Shown here piece by piece: positions 1 to 8,407 of a stretch of DNA of 28,482 bases. The stretch comes from JBBDYG01 sp040901765 (lineage in GTDB: Bacteria; Planctomycetota; Planctomycetia; Pirellulales; Lacipirellulaceae). The DNA lies in contig JBBDYG010000061.1 in the NCBI GenBank assembly GCA_040901765.1, forward strand, positions 1 to 28,482. Reading direction: 5' to 3'. The stretch's first letter is position 1. Each line of letters starts with the position of its first letter. The notes beneath the pieces are model-generated. The model saw nothing but the letters and a program-made list of their open reading frames with translations. It did no database searches and was not told the DNA's origin. The translations under genes and the position numbers were made by a program.

Positions 1-211
1 AACGCCACAAGAATGAGGGTATTGTGATGCCTACTTCAAGCGATTGGAGCGTGGCTTCTTTGAATTGCCGGCCAGCGGCCCAGCGGGCGTGGAGCTCGAC
101 TACAAACAGCTGTCGCGATTGTTGGGCGGCCTCGATCTGCGCAGCGGGCGCCGCCGTCAGCGACGGTATCGCCGCGTCGTCCAAAATAATTCTGGAAATG
201 GTCTTTCCTAA
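1..211 (+). pseudogene. tnpB: IS66 TnpB (Orf2) C-terminal remnant, disrupted
   Basis: From about position 32 the frame reads YFKRLERGFFELP, then a segment containing LDYKQLSRLLGGLD, ending at a TAA at 209-211. This is the C-terminal pattern of IS66 TnpB, the small accessory protein needed for IS66 transposition. Just upstream the matching sequence (ATRMRVL) lies in a different frame and runs into a TGA at 25-27. The usual stretch between RVL and YKRLE, with its Trp-Asp-x-Asp-Gly pattern, is missing. I therefore read it as an internally deleted copy. The gene's 5' part is outside the window. TnpC follows after 30 bases, the usual IS66 order. Confidence 0.65.
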
Positions 212-241
212 TTGGAAAGAGTCGATAGAACAGTGGTCGTT

Positions 242-1888
242 ATGGATGACGACCACGCTCTTCCGAACGATCTCGCCGAGTGCCAACAGCTCTTGTTGGC
301 GACGTTCCAGCGGGCCGCCGAGCTCAGCCGTGTGTTGGATGAGACGGCCGTCTCGTATGGGGAGTTGCAGACCACGCATCAGGCCGCGCTGGAGGAACTC
401 AGCGCGCTGAAGCGGTGGATTTATGGTCGACGAAGCGAGAAGCTGGTCGAGGGAGAAGGCCAGCGTCATCTGTTCGATCTGGAGTCATCATGCCCGTCGG
501 CTCCGCCGCTTGGACCGACACCGGAATCGCAGCGGCCAGCAGCGGCGCGCCGGCGTCGCCGAAAACTCGACCTCGACAAGCTGCCCCACTTCCGGCACGA
601 GCACGACCTGAACGCAGCGGACAAGCAGTGCTCCAGTTGCGGTCGAGCCAAGGACCGCATCGGCCAGGACGAGAGCCGGATTCTGGAATACGTCCCGGCG
701 AAGCTGGAAGTCCACGTCCACGTACGACCCAAGTACGCGTGCCGGTATTGTAAAGACAGCGTGGCGTGCCCGCCGCCTCCCGAGCGACCGATCGCCCGCG
801 GTATCGCCGGACCGGGACTGATTGCTCAGATTGTTGTCGCCAAGTTCGGCGACCACCTGCCGCTCTACCGCCAGGAAGACTTCTTCGCTCGACACGGCCT
901 CCACATTGCTCGCAGCACCCAGTGCGATTGGGTGCAAGCGGCGGCTGAACTATTACGGCCGCTCTATGAGCGGCAGAAAGAGCTGCTGCTGCAGTCCTCC
1001 GTCCTGTGGACCGACGATACGCCAGTGACCCTGCTCGGCGGCGGCCAGAAGGGGAGCCGCCAAGGGCGCTTCTGGGCGTACATCGGCCAAGAATATCCCT
1101 ATTCGGTGTACGACTTCACCGAGAGTCGCGCCCGCGACGGACCGGCGAACTTTTTGCAAGGGTTCAAAGGCTACCTCCACGCCGATGCCTACGGCGGCTA
1201 CGACCACATCTTTTTGGGATCGAACGATTCGATCCGCGAAGTCGCCTGCTGGGCGCATGCGCGGCGCAAGTTCTTCGAAGCCATCCACAGTTCACCCCGC
1301 GACGTCCACCAGCTCTTGGAGTGGATCCGGCAACTGTACGACATCGAGGATCGAGCACGCATGTGGACCGAGGCTGCGCGCACCGCGCTTCGTCAGCAAG
1401 AGGCGGAGCCTGTGCTCGATCGGATCGAAGCCTACCTGGGCCAGTTGGAACGTCGTGCGCTCCCCAAGAGCGTTCTCGCCAAGGCCGTGTCGTACGCTCA
1501 GAACCAGTGGCAGGCGCTCCGGCGTTACACGACGGACGGGCGACTATCGATCGACAACAATGTCAGCGAGCGAACGCTCCGGCATCAGGCGATAGGCCGA
1601 AAGAATTGGCTGTTTCTGGGGAGTCGGCAGGCGGGATCGCGGGCGGCCGTTCTATTCACGATCCTTGCCGGGGCCAAGCGTCACCGTATCGAGCCCTGGA
1701 GCTACCTGCGCGAACTGCTCCTGCGCCTGCACGGCGACGATTCGCGTCTCGACGAGATGCTGCCCGACAAGTGGGCCGCCAATCACCCCGAATCCGTGCT
1801 CACCTATCGGCTCGAAGAATCCCGCCGCAAAGCGGCCACAAAGAGCACGCGCCGCCGTCACACACGAGCGATGAGCACGCTCCGTTAA
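242..1888 (+). CDS. tnpC: IS66 family transposase TnpC
   Basis: This 548-residue protein is the DDE transposase of an IS66-type element. Visible in order are a helical leucine-zipper-like N-terminus ending in the family signature LKRWIYGRRSEKL (about residues 58-70), a zinc-finger region with CSSC and CRYC pairs, and a catalytic core with WTDDTPV (first Asp), LHADAYGGYD (second Asp) and the NNVSERTLR segment (Glu), which is characteristic of the family. The C-terminus SYLRELLLRL is also typical. ATG 242 is preferred; TTG 212 is in frame but adds only ten residues. Neither has a clear Shine-Dalgarno sequence. Length is normal and the frame intact, so TnpC itself may be functional although its TnpB partner is broken. 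Confidence 0.93.
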   Translation: MDDDHALPNDLAECQQLLLATFQRAAELSRVLDETAVSYGELQTTHQAALEELSALKRWIYGRRSEKLVEGEGQRHLFDLESSCPSAPPLGPTPESQRPAAARRRRRKLDLDKLPHFRHEHDLNAADKQCSSCGRAKDRIGQDESRILEYVPAKLEVHVHVRPKYACRYCKDSVACPPPPERPIARGIAGPGLIAQIVVAKFGDHLPLYRQEDFFARHGLHIARSTQCDWVQAAAELLRPLYERQKELLLQSSVLWTDDTPVTLLGGGQKGSRQGRFWAYIGQEYPYSVYDFTESRARDGPANFLQGFKGYLHADAYGGYDHIFLGSNDSIREVACWAHARRKFFEAIHSSPRDVHQLLEWIRQLYDIEDRARMWTEAARTALRQQEAEPVLDRIEAYLGQLERRALPKSVLAKAVSYAQNQWQALRRYTTDGRLSIDNNVSERTLRHQAIGRKNWLFLGSRQAGSRAAVLFTILAGAKRHRIEPWSYLRELLLRLHGDDSRLDEMLPDKWAANHPESVLTYRLEESRRKAATKSTRRRHTRAMSTLR

Positions 1889-1976
1889 TTGACGACCGAA
1901 CACCCGGAATCAATCCACACCCAACACAGTCACCTGTGCGAAACCTAAGCCGCTCCCAAACGATGAACGTGATGAA

Positions 1977-2537
1977 ATGGCTCGCAATGATTGCTCGTAC
2001 ATTGTGTTTATTGACGAAACAGGCTTCATGATGGGTCCACTAGTGAGGCGAACTTGGGCACCGCGAGGACAAACGCCCATCATCAAGGTTACGAGCCCCC
2101 ACGAACGAATCTCAGCGATAGGAGCAATGTCAATCCGACGATATTCGTTCCGATTCGGATTCCAGTTCCACCTTCTTGCGGACAACACCAACTACACGGG
2201 TAGATCAGTCGCAGCATTCGTCCGCGCTGTGAGAAAGCGGCTTCATGCGCCGATTACAGTTATTTGGGATGAGTGCCGCATTCATTGGGCTTGGCCTGTG
2301 AAGAAGCTCCTTGAAGAGAATCCCACCATAGAAGTTGAGGCACTTCCGCCATATGCACCCGAGCTGAATCCCGTGGACTACGTCTGGTCCTATGTAAAGT
2401 ACGGCCGGCTGGCGAATTATTGCCCGTCTAACCTAACCGAACTCCGAAAGACTGTCACCGCCGAACTGAAACTGGTGGCGAAACAGCCTAAACTGCTGCG
2501 GTCACTGTTTTCGGGCACAGGGCTTACGCTCGATTAA
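1977..2537 (+). CDS. IS630-type transposase, DDE domain only (N-terminus missing)
   Basis: The 186-residue product has the IS630/Tc1-mariner DDE core: FIDETGF (first Asp), WDECRIHWAWP at the second Asp position, and LPPYAPELNPVDYVW at the third. The last position is Asp in NPVDYVW where most IS630 proteins have NPxE. The N-terminal helix-turn-helix half, normally about 140 residues, is absent. The frame stays open upstream to 1893, and the similarity-like sequence starts around 1941 (KPKPLPNDERDE), so the 5' end appears deleted rather than merely mis-started. Its base composition is lower in GC than the neighbouring IS66 genes. It is probably a non-mobile fragment. Confidence 0.75.
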   Translation: MARNDCSYIVFIDETGFMMGPLVRRTWAPRGQTPIIKVTSPHERISAIGAMSIRRYSFRFGFQFHLLADNTNYTGRSVAAFVRAVRKRLHAPITVIWDECRIHWAWPVKKLLEENPTIEVEALPPYAPELNPVDYVWSYVKYGRLANYCPSNLTELRKTVTAELKLVAKQPKLLRSLFSGTGLTLD

Positions 2538-2613
2538 GAATAGCAGCATTACTTCCGCCTGATTAAAACGTAGACAAACCGAGCGATTATCGACGGCGGC
2601 ATACCATGTCTTG

Positions 2614-2627
2614 AGCGGACGCTTACT
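2614..2627 (-). repeat. Candidate IS66 right terminal inverted repeat
   Basis: GAGCGGACGCTTAC reads GTAAGCGTCCGCTC on the minus strand. IS66 elements commonly begin and end with GTAAGCG-like tips. It lies 726 bases downstream of the TnpC stop, longer than usual, which the IS630 fragment would explain. The partner repeat is outside the window. Confidence 0.4.
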
Positions 2628-3441
2628 CAAAATTTAGCTTTTTGGTGTCGCAACATCCGGTGGACCAGCGGATCGCCATGACGTCGAGGGACGGAACAGG
2701 TGGCCAACCGCTTGGTCGAAAGCGACGCGGCGCTGGTGGCGCAAGGCGCCACGCGGCACGGCCGGCGCGGGTGGTGATCGAGGCCTGCCCGCCTTGACGG
2801 AGGAGCTGGTCACCGCGCAGAACCCGTCGATGGGACTGGCTCATCGCAACGCCCAACTGCTGCACCGGCGAGTCTCGCATTGCGCTCCCATCCAAAGGTG
2901 TTAGGCTCAGCGTTGCGGCCGGACACGAGAAGCTTGGCTTGATGTTGGTCCAGTAGAATGAGCACGACGGCTCGATCGGATCTGCCTGGGCGATGGCGTA
3001 CGGGGCCTGACGATTGCATGCGTGCTCTCGCGAAGGTGAGACAGGAAGCGTGCCGGGACACCGTGTCCGGCATGATCATGCCGTAAATATAATCCCCCGT
3101 TTATTTTTTTGACTGTGATAAGTGCTAGCGTGGGTGTGAGGTCCTCAGGGCCCGTCTGCGGCCGTGCGAACTTCGATCGTCCGAAGGGCGTGCACCCCGG
3201 CTGATCGCGTGAGCGGGCCGCAGGGCGGCTCTCAACGCAAACTACAACCTTCGAGGGCAGCGGCTCTCGGGGCAATGAGTTTGTTGGGCGAGCGGGCGTG
3301 CAATGATTGATATCCATTGCAATCGAATGCACCTAAGTGGAACGAAGTGATACGATTCGCGCCTCGGCGCTGAAGCTCATGCACATCGAGACACGAGGTC
3401 CCACATCTACATCGCTGATGACGCTTCCGGGCGGATACGCT
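2628..3441. other. No supportable gene (about 0.8 kb)
   Basis: Open frames here are short, lack ribosome binding sites and show no recognisable motif. One stretch near 2670-2900 is open in several GC-rich frames, as expected by chance. An AT-rich patch with a run of T lies at 3084-3112. I see this as IS-flanking or degenerate sequence. Confidence 0.5.
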
Positions 3442-4026
3442 TCACGGCGCACTAGCAGTTGGCGCCGACGGGGCACGGTTGGCCCCGGTGGTCATCATCC
3501 GTCGCGCGAGCCCCAGCGACTTTAGCGCTACCTGATAACGCCGTTCGGCACTCTCTTGCCGCCTTGTCCACTGCGTGGCTTGTGTTGGCGTCCATTGGGG
3601 TGAGCTCGCCTCGACCGCGTCCAGGTACTGCAGCTGTAGCCAGCAGGCAATCACCCGCTGAACCGCCAGCTTGACCAGAGGGGTGTCCTCAGGAGCACTG
3701 ATCTCTTCGCGCAGGGCAGCGGCCTTGCGGCGAAGTGATTCCAAGGCGAGCTGGTCTTGGCCGGCGACCCGCTGAAACAACAGTTTTTCGGCGGTGTTGG
3801 CCAGGTCGCCCAGCAATTGCCAGTTTTGCGGGTTTTCATCGAGGAGGGTCCGCAGCTTCGCCAGCGCCTCGGGATCACCCTCGTTGGCGAGCGCAACGAA
3901 CTCGGCTACCTGGGGCGGCAACTGGCTCTTGCGAGAGTCAGCTGTAGGTGGCGGTGAGGGCGCGGGTTTCGAGTTGGGCTGCGGCTCGTAGGTATGCGCG
4001 GCCGGCGCCGATTCGAACTTGGCCAT
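3442..4026 (-). CDS. Conserved-looking hypothetical protein, helical
   Basis: This is a 194-residue protein without signal peptide or membrane segment. Residues 1-45 are Pro/Ser/Ala-rich and low in complexity. Residues about 50-85 (VAEFVALANEGDPEALAKLR followed by LLDENPQNW) resemble a short helical repeat, and the remainder is helical with RRKAAALREEI and RRQESAERRY segments. I recall similar proteins in planctomycete genomes but know no function. ATG 4026 has an AAGGGG ribosome binding site about 8 bases upstream. A GTG at 4137 is in frame but unsupported. It is transcribed divergently from the plus-strand gene train that starts at 4273, so the 246 bases between them probably hold both promoters. 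Confidence 0.7.
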   Translation of the reverse strand: MAKFESAPAAHTYEPQPNSKPAPSPPPTADSRKSQLPPQVAEFVALANEGDPEALAKLRTLLDENPQNWQLLGDLANTAEKLLFQRVAGQDQLALESLRRKAAALREEISAPEDTPLVKLAVQRVIACWLQLQYLDAVEASSPQWTPTQATQWTRRQESAERRYQVALKSLGLARRMMTTGANRAPSAPTASAP

Positions 4027-4272
4027 GGGTTGATCCCCTTTCCGATGCAGGGTTTTGACGTCTCGGCGAAGCCGCTCTACTTCCGCATCGAACGCCGAGG
4101 GCGTGCGATAGGACGGGTCGAGCGGCGGAAGCCCCACCCGGTGAGTGCCGTTCCGACCTCATCTAAAGTCGTGCGGTTTTTGCGTCATAACCCAAGGACC
4201 GACCAATAGCCATCACAAGCGTTGTATTCACTTTATTGTCGCGCCCATCCTGCCCATTTGTGGGGAGCACCT

Positions 4273-4626
4273 ATGCAATTCACTGTCGTCATGTTCCTTT
4301 CCCTGACCCTGCTAGCGGTCGCCATCAGCCATGAAGCGGCCGACCGCCAAGCCGCCCAAAACCTCGAAATAAGTAAACACAACCGCGAAGTGGCCGCCGC
4401 TCACCACGAACTCGCCCACGTCCATCAAGACGTGCAGAGCGAGCGCCACAACCTCTCCAGCGGTTGGAACGATCTCGAATCTGAGCGACGTCAAATCGCG
4501 CACGATCGGCGGACCCAGTCGCTGCTGGCTGCTCTGGTTCCCATGGTCGGCACCATCGCGGTCGTGGTCGCTGCGCTTTACTTTTTACTTTGCCGGGCAA
4601 TTGGTCCGGGAAGCCCGCTCGTCTGA
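4273..4626 (+). CDS. Membrane protein with coiled-coil middle; probably frameshifted near its C-terminus
   Basis: The product as read has 117 residues: an N-terminal hydrophobic segment (TVVMFLSLTLLAVAI), a charged helical middle rich in His, Gln, Glu and Asn (about residues 18-80), and a second hydrophobic segment (LLAALVPMVGTIAVVVAALY). ATG 4273 follows a GGGGAG ribosome binding site. The frame ends at 4626 with an unlikely tail (AIGPGSPLV). The +1 frame continues coding-like sequence (VREARSSDAIDAQLCEFLV and then LAAQKPLLLPS) to a stop at 4795. Removing one G from the GGG run near 4593-4595 would join the two. I infer a one-base insertion or a sequence error. It is the first gene of the long plus-strand operon. 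Confidence 0.65.
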   Translation: MQFTVVMFLSLTLLAVAISHEAADRQAAQNLEISKHNREVAAAHHELAHVHQDVQSERHNLSSGWNDLESERRQIAHDRRTQSLLAALVPMVGTIAVVVAALYFLLCRAIGPGSPLV

Positions 4627-4757
4627 TGCCATCGACGCACAGCTATGCGAGTTCTTGGTGAGCGACCTTGCGGCCCAAAAGCCGCTGCTGCTGCCGTCGC
4701 ACGACAATTCGCCCTCCCCAACTCTGCTGACCCATCACCCCCAGGAGGATCTATCCC

Positions 4758-5126
4758 TTGAGTCACATCGTGACGATCCAGACCCAAGTCCGTGACCCGG
4801 TCGCCGTTGAACAGGCCTGCCAGCGGCTTAAACTTGCACCACCTACTCTCGGTACTCACCAACTCTTCTCGGCCACGGTCACCGGCGACGCCGTCCAGCT
4901 CCCTGGTTGGACCTATCCCATTGTGTGCGAGACCCAGACCGGCCAACTCCACTACGACCACTTTGAAGGCCGCTGGGGCGAGCCGGCGCAGCTCGACCGA
5001 TTTCTGCAAGCCTACGCTGTCGAAAAAGTCCGCATCGAGGCCCGCCGACAAGGCCGCACCGTCATCGAACAGCCGCTCGCAGGCGGCTCGATCAAGCTCA
5101 CCGTCCAGATAGGAGGTGGATTATGA
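4758..5126 (+). CDS. DUF1257 (Ycf35-like) protein
   Basis: This 122-residue protein begins MSHIVTIQTQVRD, the typical opening of DUF1257, a family related to plastid/cyanobacterial Ycf35 and of unknown biochemical function. The core contains ATVTGDAVQLPGW and ETQTGQLHYDH, and the C-terminus has LTVQIGG. The start is TTG 4758, preceded by AGGAGG at 4743-4748 with nine bases spacing; no ATG fits the family N-terminus. The stop overlaps the DUF2997 start as ATGA (5123-5126), implying translational coupling. DUF1257, DUF2997 and Ycf46-like AAA+ genes commonly travel together, which fits this neighbourhood. The protein is probably cytosolic. Confidence 0.88.
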   Translation: MSHIVTIQTQVRDPVAVEQACQRLKLAPPTLGTHQLFSATVTGDAVQLPGWTYPIVCETQTGQLHYDHFEGRWGEPAQLDRFLQAYAVEKVRIEARRQGRTVIEQPLAGGSIKLTVQIGGGL

Positions 5127-5335
5127 AGAGGATCGAAATCATCGTCACACCAAACGGCGGGACCCACATCGAAACCAAGGGATTTACCGGCAGCGAGTGT
5201 CGCAATGCGACTCGACAAATTGAGGAGGCACTCGGCATCGTCCGCAACGACCAGCCGACGGCTGAGATGTACGCGCCGCAATTAGCCGAGTGCGCTACGT
5301 CATTGCACATCTCCCCCGGATGCACAGTCCCGTGA
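5123..5335 (+). CDS. DUF2997 small protein
   Basis: The 70-residue product opens MKRIEIIVTPNGGTHIETKG, followed by FTGSECRNATRQIEEALG. This matches DUF2997: a two-strand start, the ETKGF.G..C pattern and a helix ending in EEALG. A strong ribosome binding site, AGGAGG, lies at 5111-5116, inside the end of the DUF1257 gene, and the ATGA overlap couples the two. The C-terminal 20 residues (CATSLHISPGCTVP) are less family-like. Function is unknown; in the families I know it accompanies DUF1257 and AAA+ genes, so it may be a subunit or adaptor of that assembly. Confidence 0.85.
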   Translation: MKRIEIIVTPNGGTHIETKGFTGSECRNATRQIEEALGIVRNDQPTAEMYAPQLAECATSLHISPGCTVP

Positions 5336-6024
5336 CGAGCAGCTATGAAGTTCACGATCCTGTACGTTCAAATCCCGACTCTTTACCAGTTCGCCCTTTG
5401 CTAATCGTCGTTGTAGAAGGAGCTCACGACCTCGAGTTCCTGCTCCATGTATCGCGAGTGTTACACGGCGCCGACAAATCAAGTTTGGGCCAATTGGTGG
5501 ACCGAGGGGAGGTGCTGCTACTTCCAGTCGGAGGCAGCCACCTTTCACTATGGTCGACGCGACTCGCGGCGCTCGCCCTACCAGAGTTTCATCTTTTCGA
5601 TCGGGAAACGGAGCCCGAGACGGCATTGCGGCAGCAGATTGTTCACCGCATCACTGCACGCCCCGGTTGTTTCGCCACGCTTACGGCAAAACGCTCGCTG
5701 GAGAATTACTTGCATCCGCAAGCGATCGTTGAGGCGGGCGGGCCAGTGATAGCTGTCGCGGACGACAACTGGGTCGCCGAGCTGGTGGCGCGACGCCCAT
5801 TTGAAGCGCGCCTTGGTCAGCCGGTTTGGTCGGCGCTATCACGCCGAGCGCAGCGGCGGCTCGTCCAACGAGCCAAGCGCTGGCTTCACCGCTGGGCCAC
5901 GCCGCAAATGACGCCTGAGCTGCTCGATGAGCGTGATCCGCAAGGGGAGGTCCGGGGCTGGCTGCAAAGGATTGCAGAGCGGACTTGTTACTCAGCCGCC
6001 GGCCCGGGCCAGTCGGCTTCGTAG
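5332..6024 (+). CDS. TOPRIM-domain protein (OLD-nuclease-like TOPRIM)
   Basis: This is a roughly 230-residue protein. LLIVVVEGAHDLEFL gives the first TOPRIM strand with the catalytic Glu (about residue 29), and FHLFDRE supplies an Asp-x-Glu in place of the usual Asp-x-Asp (residues 90-92). KRSLENYLHP follows, a pattern typical of TOPRIM domains from OLD-family nucleases. The C-terminal third is basic and helical (RRAQRRLVQRAKRW). There is no ATPase domain, so it is a stand-alone TOPRIM. GTG 5332 overlaps the DUF2997 stop as GTGA; ATG 5320 and GTG 5290 are alternatives in the same frame. Metal-dependent nucleic-acid cleavage is inferred from the fold only. Confidence 0.7.
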   Translation: MTSSYEVHDPVRSNPDSLPVRPLLIVVVEGAHDLEFLLHVSRVLHGADKSSLGQLVDRGEVLLLPVGGSHLSLWSTRLAALALPEFHLFDRETEPETALRQQIVHRITARPGCFATLTAKRSLENYLHPQAIVEAGGPVIAVADDNWVAELVARRPFEARLGQPVWSALSRRAQRRLVQRAKRWLHRWATPQMTPELLDERDPQGEVRGWLQRIAERTCYSAAGPGQSAS

Positions 6025-6109
6025 CCAATACTAAAAATAATTACGAAATTGTTTTTGACCGATGCGGATTGTTGACCTTCCTTTACTCTTTTCAGGAGAC
6101 CTGCCCTGT

Positions 6110-7602
6110 ATGAATCTCTCCGCAGAACTTGGTCCGTATATGCGGGCCTGCTATACGGGTATCTGGATCCGCACATTCGAGCCGAATGAGGCCCTGCGCT
6201 CGATGGCCGCGATGTGCCGCGAGGAAGCTTGGAACCTGGCGACGTGAGACATCGTGTCCGGTCTTCAGATTCCCGGCCACGCGGCTTGCGACGAGGTCTC
6301 TGCCGCCGATCCGCTGGCTGCGATTCGCGCGCTGGGCGCCCAGGGCGACAGCGACACATCGACGCTGCTAGTGCTTTTCAACTTTCACCGATTTTTGCAA
6401 TCGGCGGAGATCGTCCAGTCCGTGCTGCAGCAGCTCGAGCGCAGCAAGCAGCAGCGGACGTTTTTGATTGTCGTGGCGCCGGTGATCCAATTGCCGCCGG
6501 AGCTCGAGCGGCAATTCGTCGTGATTGAGCATCCCCTCCCGGCCCGCGAGGAGCTGCTGGAGATCGCGTGGGGCGTGGCAACCGAGCCAGACGATCTACC
6601 CGCCGGTGTGGAGCTAGAACGAGTGATCGACGCCGCGGCCGGGCTCACGCGTCAGGAAGCTGAAAACGCCTTTGCGCTCGCGCTCGTGCGACATGGCCAC
6701 CTGGAGCCAAGCACGCTGTGGCAGCTCAAGGCCCAGACCCTGGCCAAAGGGGGATTGTTGGCGCTTCATCATGGTACGGAGACCTTCGACGGGCTGGGGG
6801 GCCTTGAGGCACTCAAGGCGTTTTGCCGAAGGGCGTTGCGAACACGCTCCGCTGGTCGTGGAAGTGCGCTGCCCGTGGCATTTTACTTCTGGGCGTTCCG
6901 GGCACCGGTAAATCGGCCATCGCCAAGTCGCTGGGCAACGAGGTGGGCAGGCCGACGCTCACGCTTAACGTGGGGAGTCTCATGGGTTCGCTCGTCGGCC
7001 AAAGCGAAGAACGCACGCGCCAGGCGCTGGCTACGATCGACGCCATGGCGCCATGCATTCTGTTCATCGACGAGATTGACAAGGCTTTGAGCGGCATTGC
7101 AAGCTCAGGCGCGACCGACAGCGGCGTCTCGGGGCGGATGTTCGGCACACTCCTCTCCTGGCTTAACGACCACACGAGTGATGTGTTTGTCATCTGCTCG
7201 GCCAACGACGTTTCGCGGCTGCCGCCCGAGTTTACGCGGGCCGAGCGATTCGACGGAGTGTTTTTTCTTGATCTGCCTGGTCGCGCCGCTAAGGACGCCA
7301 TCTGGCGGATTTATCGCGATCAGTTCCTCATCGATGCAAAAGAGTCTCAGACGGCCGATCACGAGTGGACCGGCGCCGAAGTCAAAGCCTGCTGCCGACT
7401 GTCGGCGCTCCTTGATGTACCGCTCACGGAAGCGGCCCGTCAGGTGGTGCCCGTAGCAATTACGGCCCGTGACTCGGTCGCCCGTCTACGGCAGTGGGCC
7501 AGCGGCCGATGTTTATCGGCTGACGCGCCGGGCCTCTATCAGTATCGACGTCCTGGCAGCTCAAAACGCCGCGCCATCAAGATCGACCCTTCCAACAATT
7601 AA
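6110..7602 (+). pseudogene. Ycf46-like AAA+ ATPase, interrupted by a nonsense codon and a frameshift
   Basis: The reconstructed protein of about 497 residues is a Ycf46-type AAA+ ATPase. ATG 6110 has an AGGAG ribosome binding site at 6094-6098. After MNLSAELGPYMRA and WNLAT, codon 46 is TGA (6245-6247) where the family has Trp-Asp; the same frame continues DIVSGLQIPG. The N-terminal domain (VLFNFHRFLQSAE, LPPELERQFVVIEHPLP) then leads to FDGLGGLEALKAF. Near 6866-6871 the frame changes, consistent with loss of one base. The second part carries Walker A GVPGTGKS (6892-6915), Walker B CILFIDEID (7054-7080), a sensor-1-like region (VFVICSANDVSRLPPEF) and the arginine-finger-like RAERFDG. It may be truly inactivated or reflect assembly errors. 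An unfoldase or remodelling role is family inference. Confidence 0.85.
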
Positions 7603-7624
7603 ACAACCATTCCAAAGGAGGACT

Positions 7625-8362
7625 ATGCCGCAAACTGGAAAGCCAGCGCCGCAGTACGTCGTGCAGCACGAGTTCGACGACGAGCCGACTTACGTGGTCC
7701 GCAGTTCCGACAAGCAACTGGAGGTTGAAGATTGCATCGCGTTGGGCAGCCGCTTGCCGGTCTCGCTTCGACTGAAGCTCGCCCGATACGTCTGCGACGA
7801 ACTCAATCGGTTCGCAGAGGGCCAGCACATTGACTCAGATCCTGCATCCATTGAACGAACTTCCGTCATCAGCCTTGCAGCAGGCCAATCGACGATCGTA
7901 TTCAGTGTCGCGGGCGGCGTCGTGCACGACCTTTTCGCACCGCCCGCCGCGCCGCGCGTGATCCTCGTCGATTGGGACACAGAAGCATGCGACGAGGGCG
8001 CGAACCTCGTGCATTCCATTGACGCAGGCGGCAAGCCGGTTTTCGCCTGGGTCGTCGAAATGCCAACCAGCGAAGTACCAGCGGGCGGCTGCGACGTGAG
8101 TCGGGCGCTCGCCGCTGCCGGCATCGTTTTGGATGCCAGTGCTTCGTCTCCCGGCATCCGCGACCCGGCAACGCTGAGTTTGGGCCAGCTCGTCAACATC
8201 GTGAGGAAGACGCAAGCGCTGTTCTATCTTGATATTTTGGACGACCGCGAATTCTGGAACCCCGACAAGGAGTGGCACGGCGCCGACCTGCTCGACGAGC
8301 TGGCGCTGCTACTGGACCAGTACCACCTTGCGCCGCCACGCATCAGCGAGGCACCGCTCTGA
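7625..8362 (+). CDS. Hypothetical protein with a C-terminal module shared with the gene at 9663
   Basis: This 245-residue protein belongs to no family I recognise. Residues about 11-65 form a compact alpha/beta-looking segment (YVVQHEFDDEPTYVV, LPVSLRLKLARYVCDELN). The middle has beta-rich stretches (TIVFSVAGGVVHDLF, RVILVDWD). Residues about 187-239 (LGQLVNIVRKTQALFYLD then REFWNPDKEWHGADLL) resemble residues 24-79 of the protein encoded at 9663-10169, so the module was probably duplicated inside the operon. ATG 7625 follows AAAGGAG at 7614-7620. It lies 22 bases after the AAA+ gene, in the same operon. No signal peptide or membrane segment is visible. Confidence 0.8.
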   Translation: MPQTGKPAPQYVVQHEFDDEPTYVVRSSDKQLEVEDCIALGSRLPVSLRLKLARYVCDELNRFAEGQHIDSDPASIERTSVISLAAGQSTIVFSVAGGVVHDLFAPPAAPRVILVDWDTEACDEGANLVHSIDAGGKPVFAWVVEMPTSEVPAGGCDVSRALAAAGIVLDASASSPGIRDPATLSLGQLVNIVRKTQALFYLDILDDREFWNPDKEWHGADLLDELALLLDQYHLAPPRISEAPL

Positions 8363-8407
8363 ATCATGCGTCCCTGTCTCCTGACCCTCACCCCTGGAAC
8401 TCTGCCT

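Larger units (their letters stand above)
1..2627 (+). mobile_element. IS66-family element (left end outside window) carrying an IS630-type transposase fragment
   Basis: The first 2.6 kb holds the 3' end of an IS66 TnpB gene, a full TnpC transposase and an IS630-type DDE domain. A candidate IS66 right terminus (GTAAGCG on the minus strand) lies at 2614-2627. The left terminus is not in the window, so the true extent is unknown. The IS630 piece sits between TnpC and the putative terminus, suggesting nesting or later rearrangement. The right boundary is an inference from the terminal motif; no target duplication could be checked. Confidence 0.6.

Noticed and set aside
1006..2031. 341-codon plus-strand frame overlapping TnpC
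   Set aside because: It is a shadow of the IS66 transposase in another frame, Arg/Pro-rich and without motifs.
2907..3332. 141-codon minus-strand frame in the IS-flanking region
   Set aside because: Composition is Arg/Pro/Ser-rich, without motifs or ribosome binding site.
6245..6247. In-frame TGA as selenocysteine or recoded Trp
   Set aside because: Family pattern calls for Trp, not Cys or Sec; other genes here use TGA as a normal stop (for example 14439-14441), and the same gene has a second lesion.
6860..6880. Programmed ribosomal frameshift in the AAA+ gene
   Set aside because: No slippery heptamer or obvious downstream pseudoknot was seen, and the upstream TGA would already stop translation.
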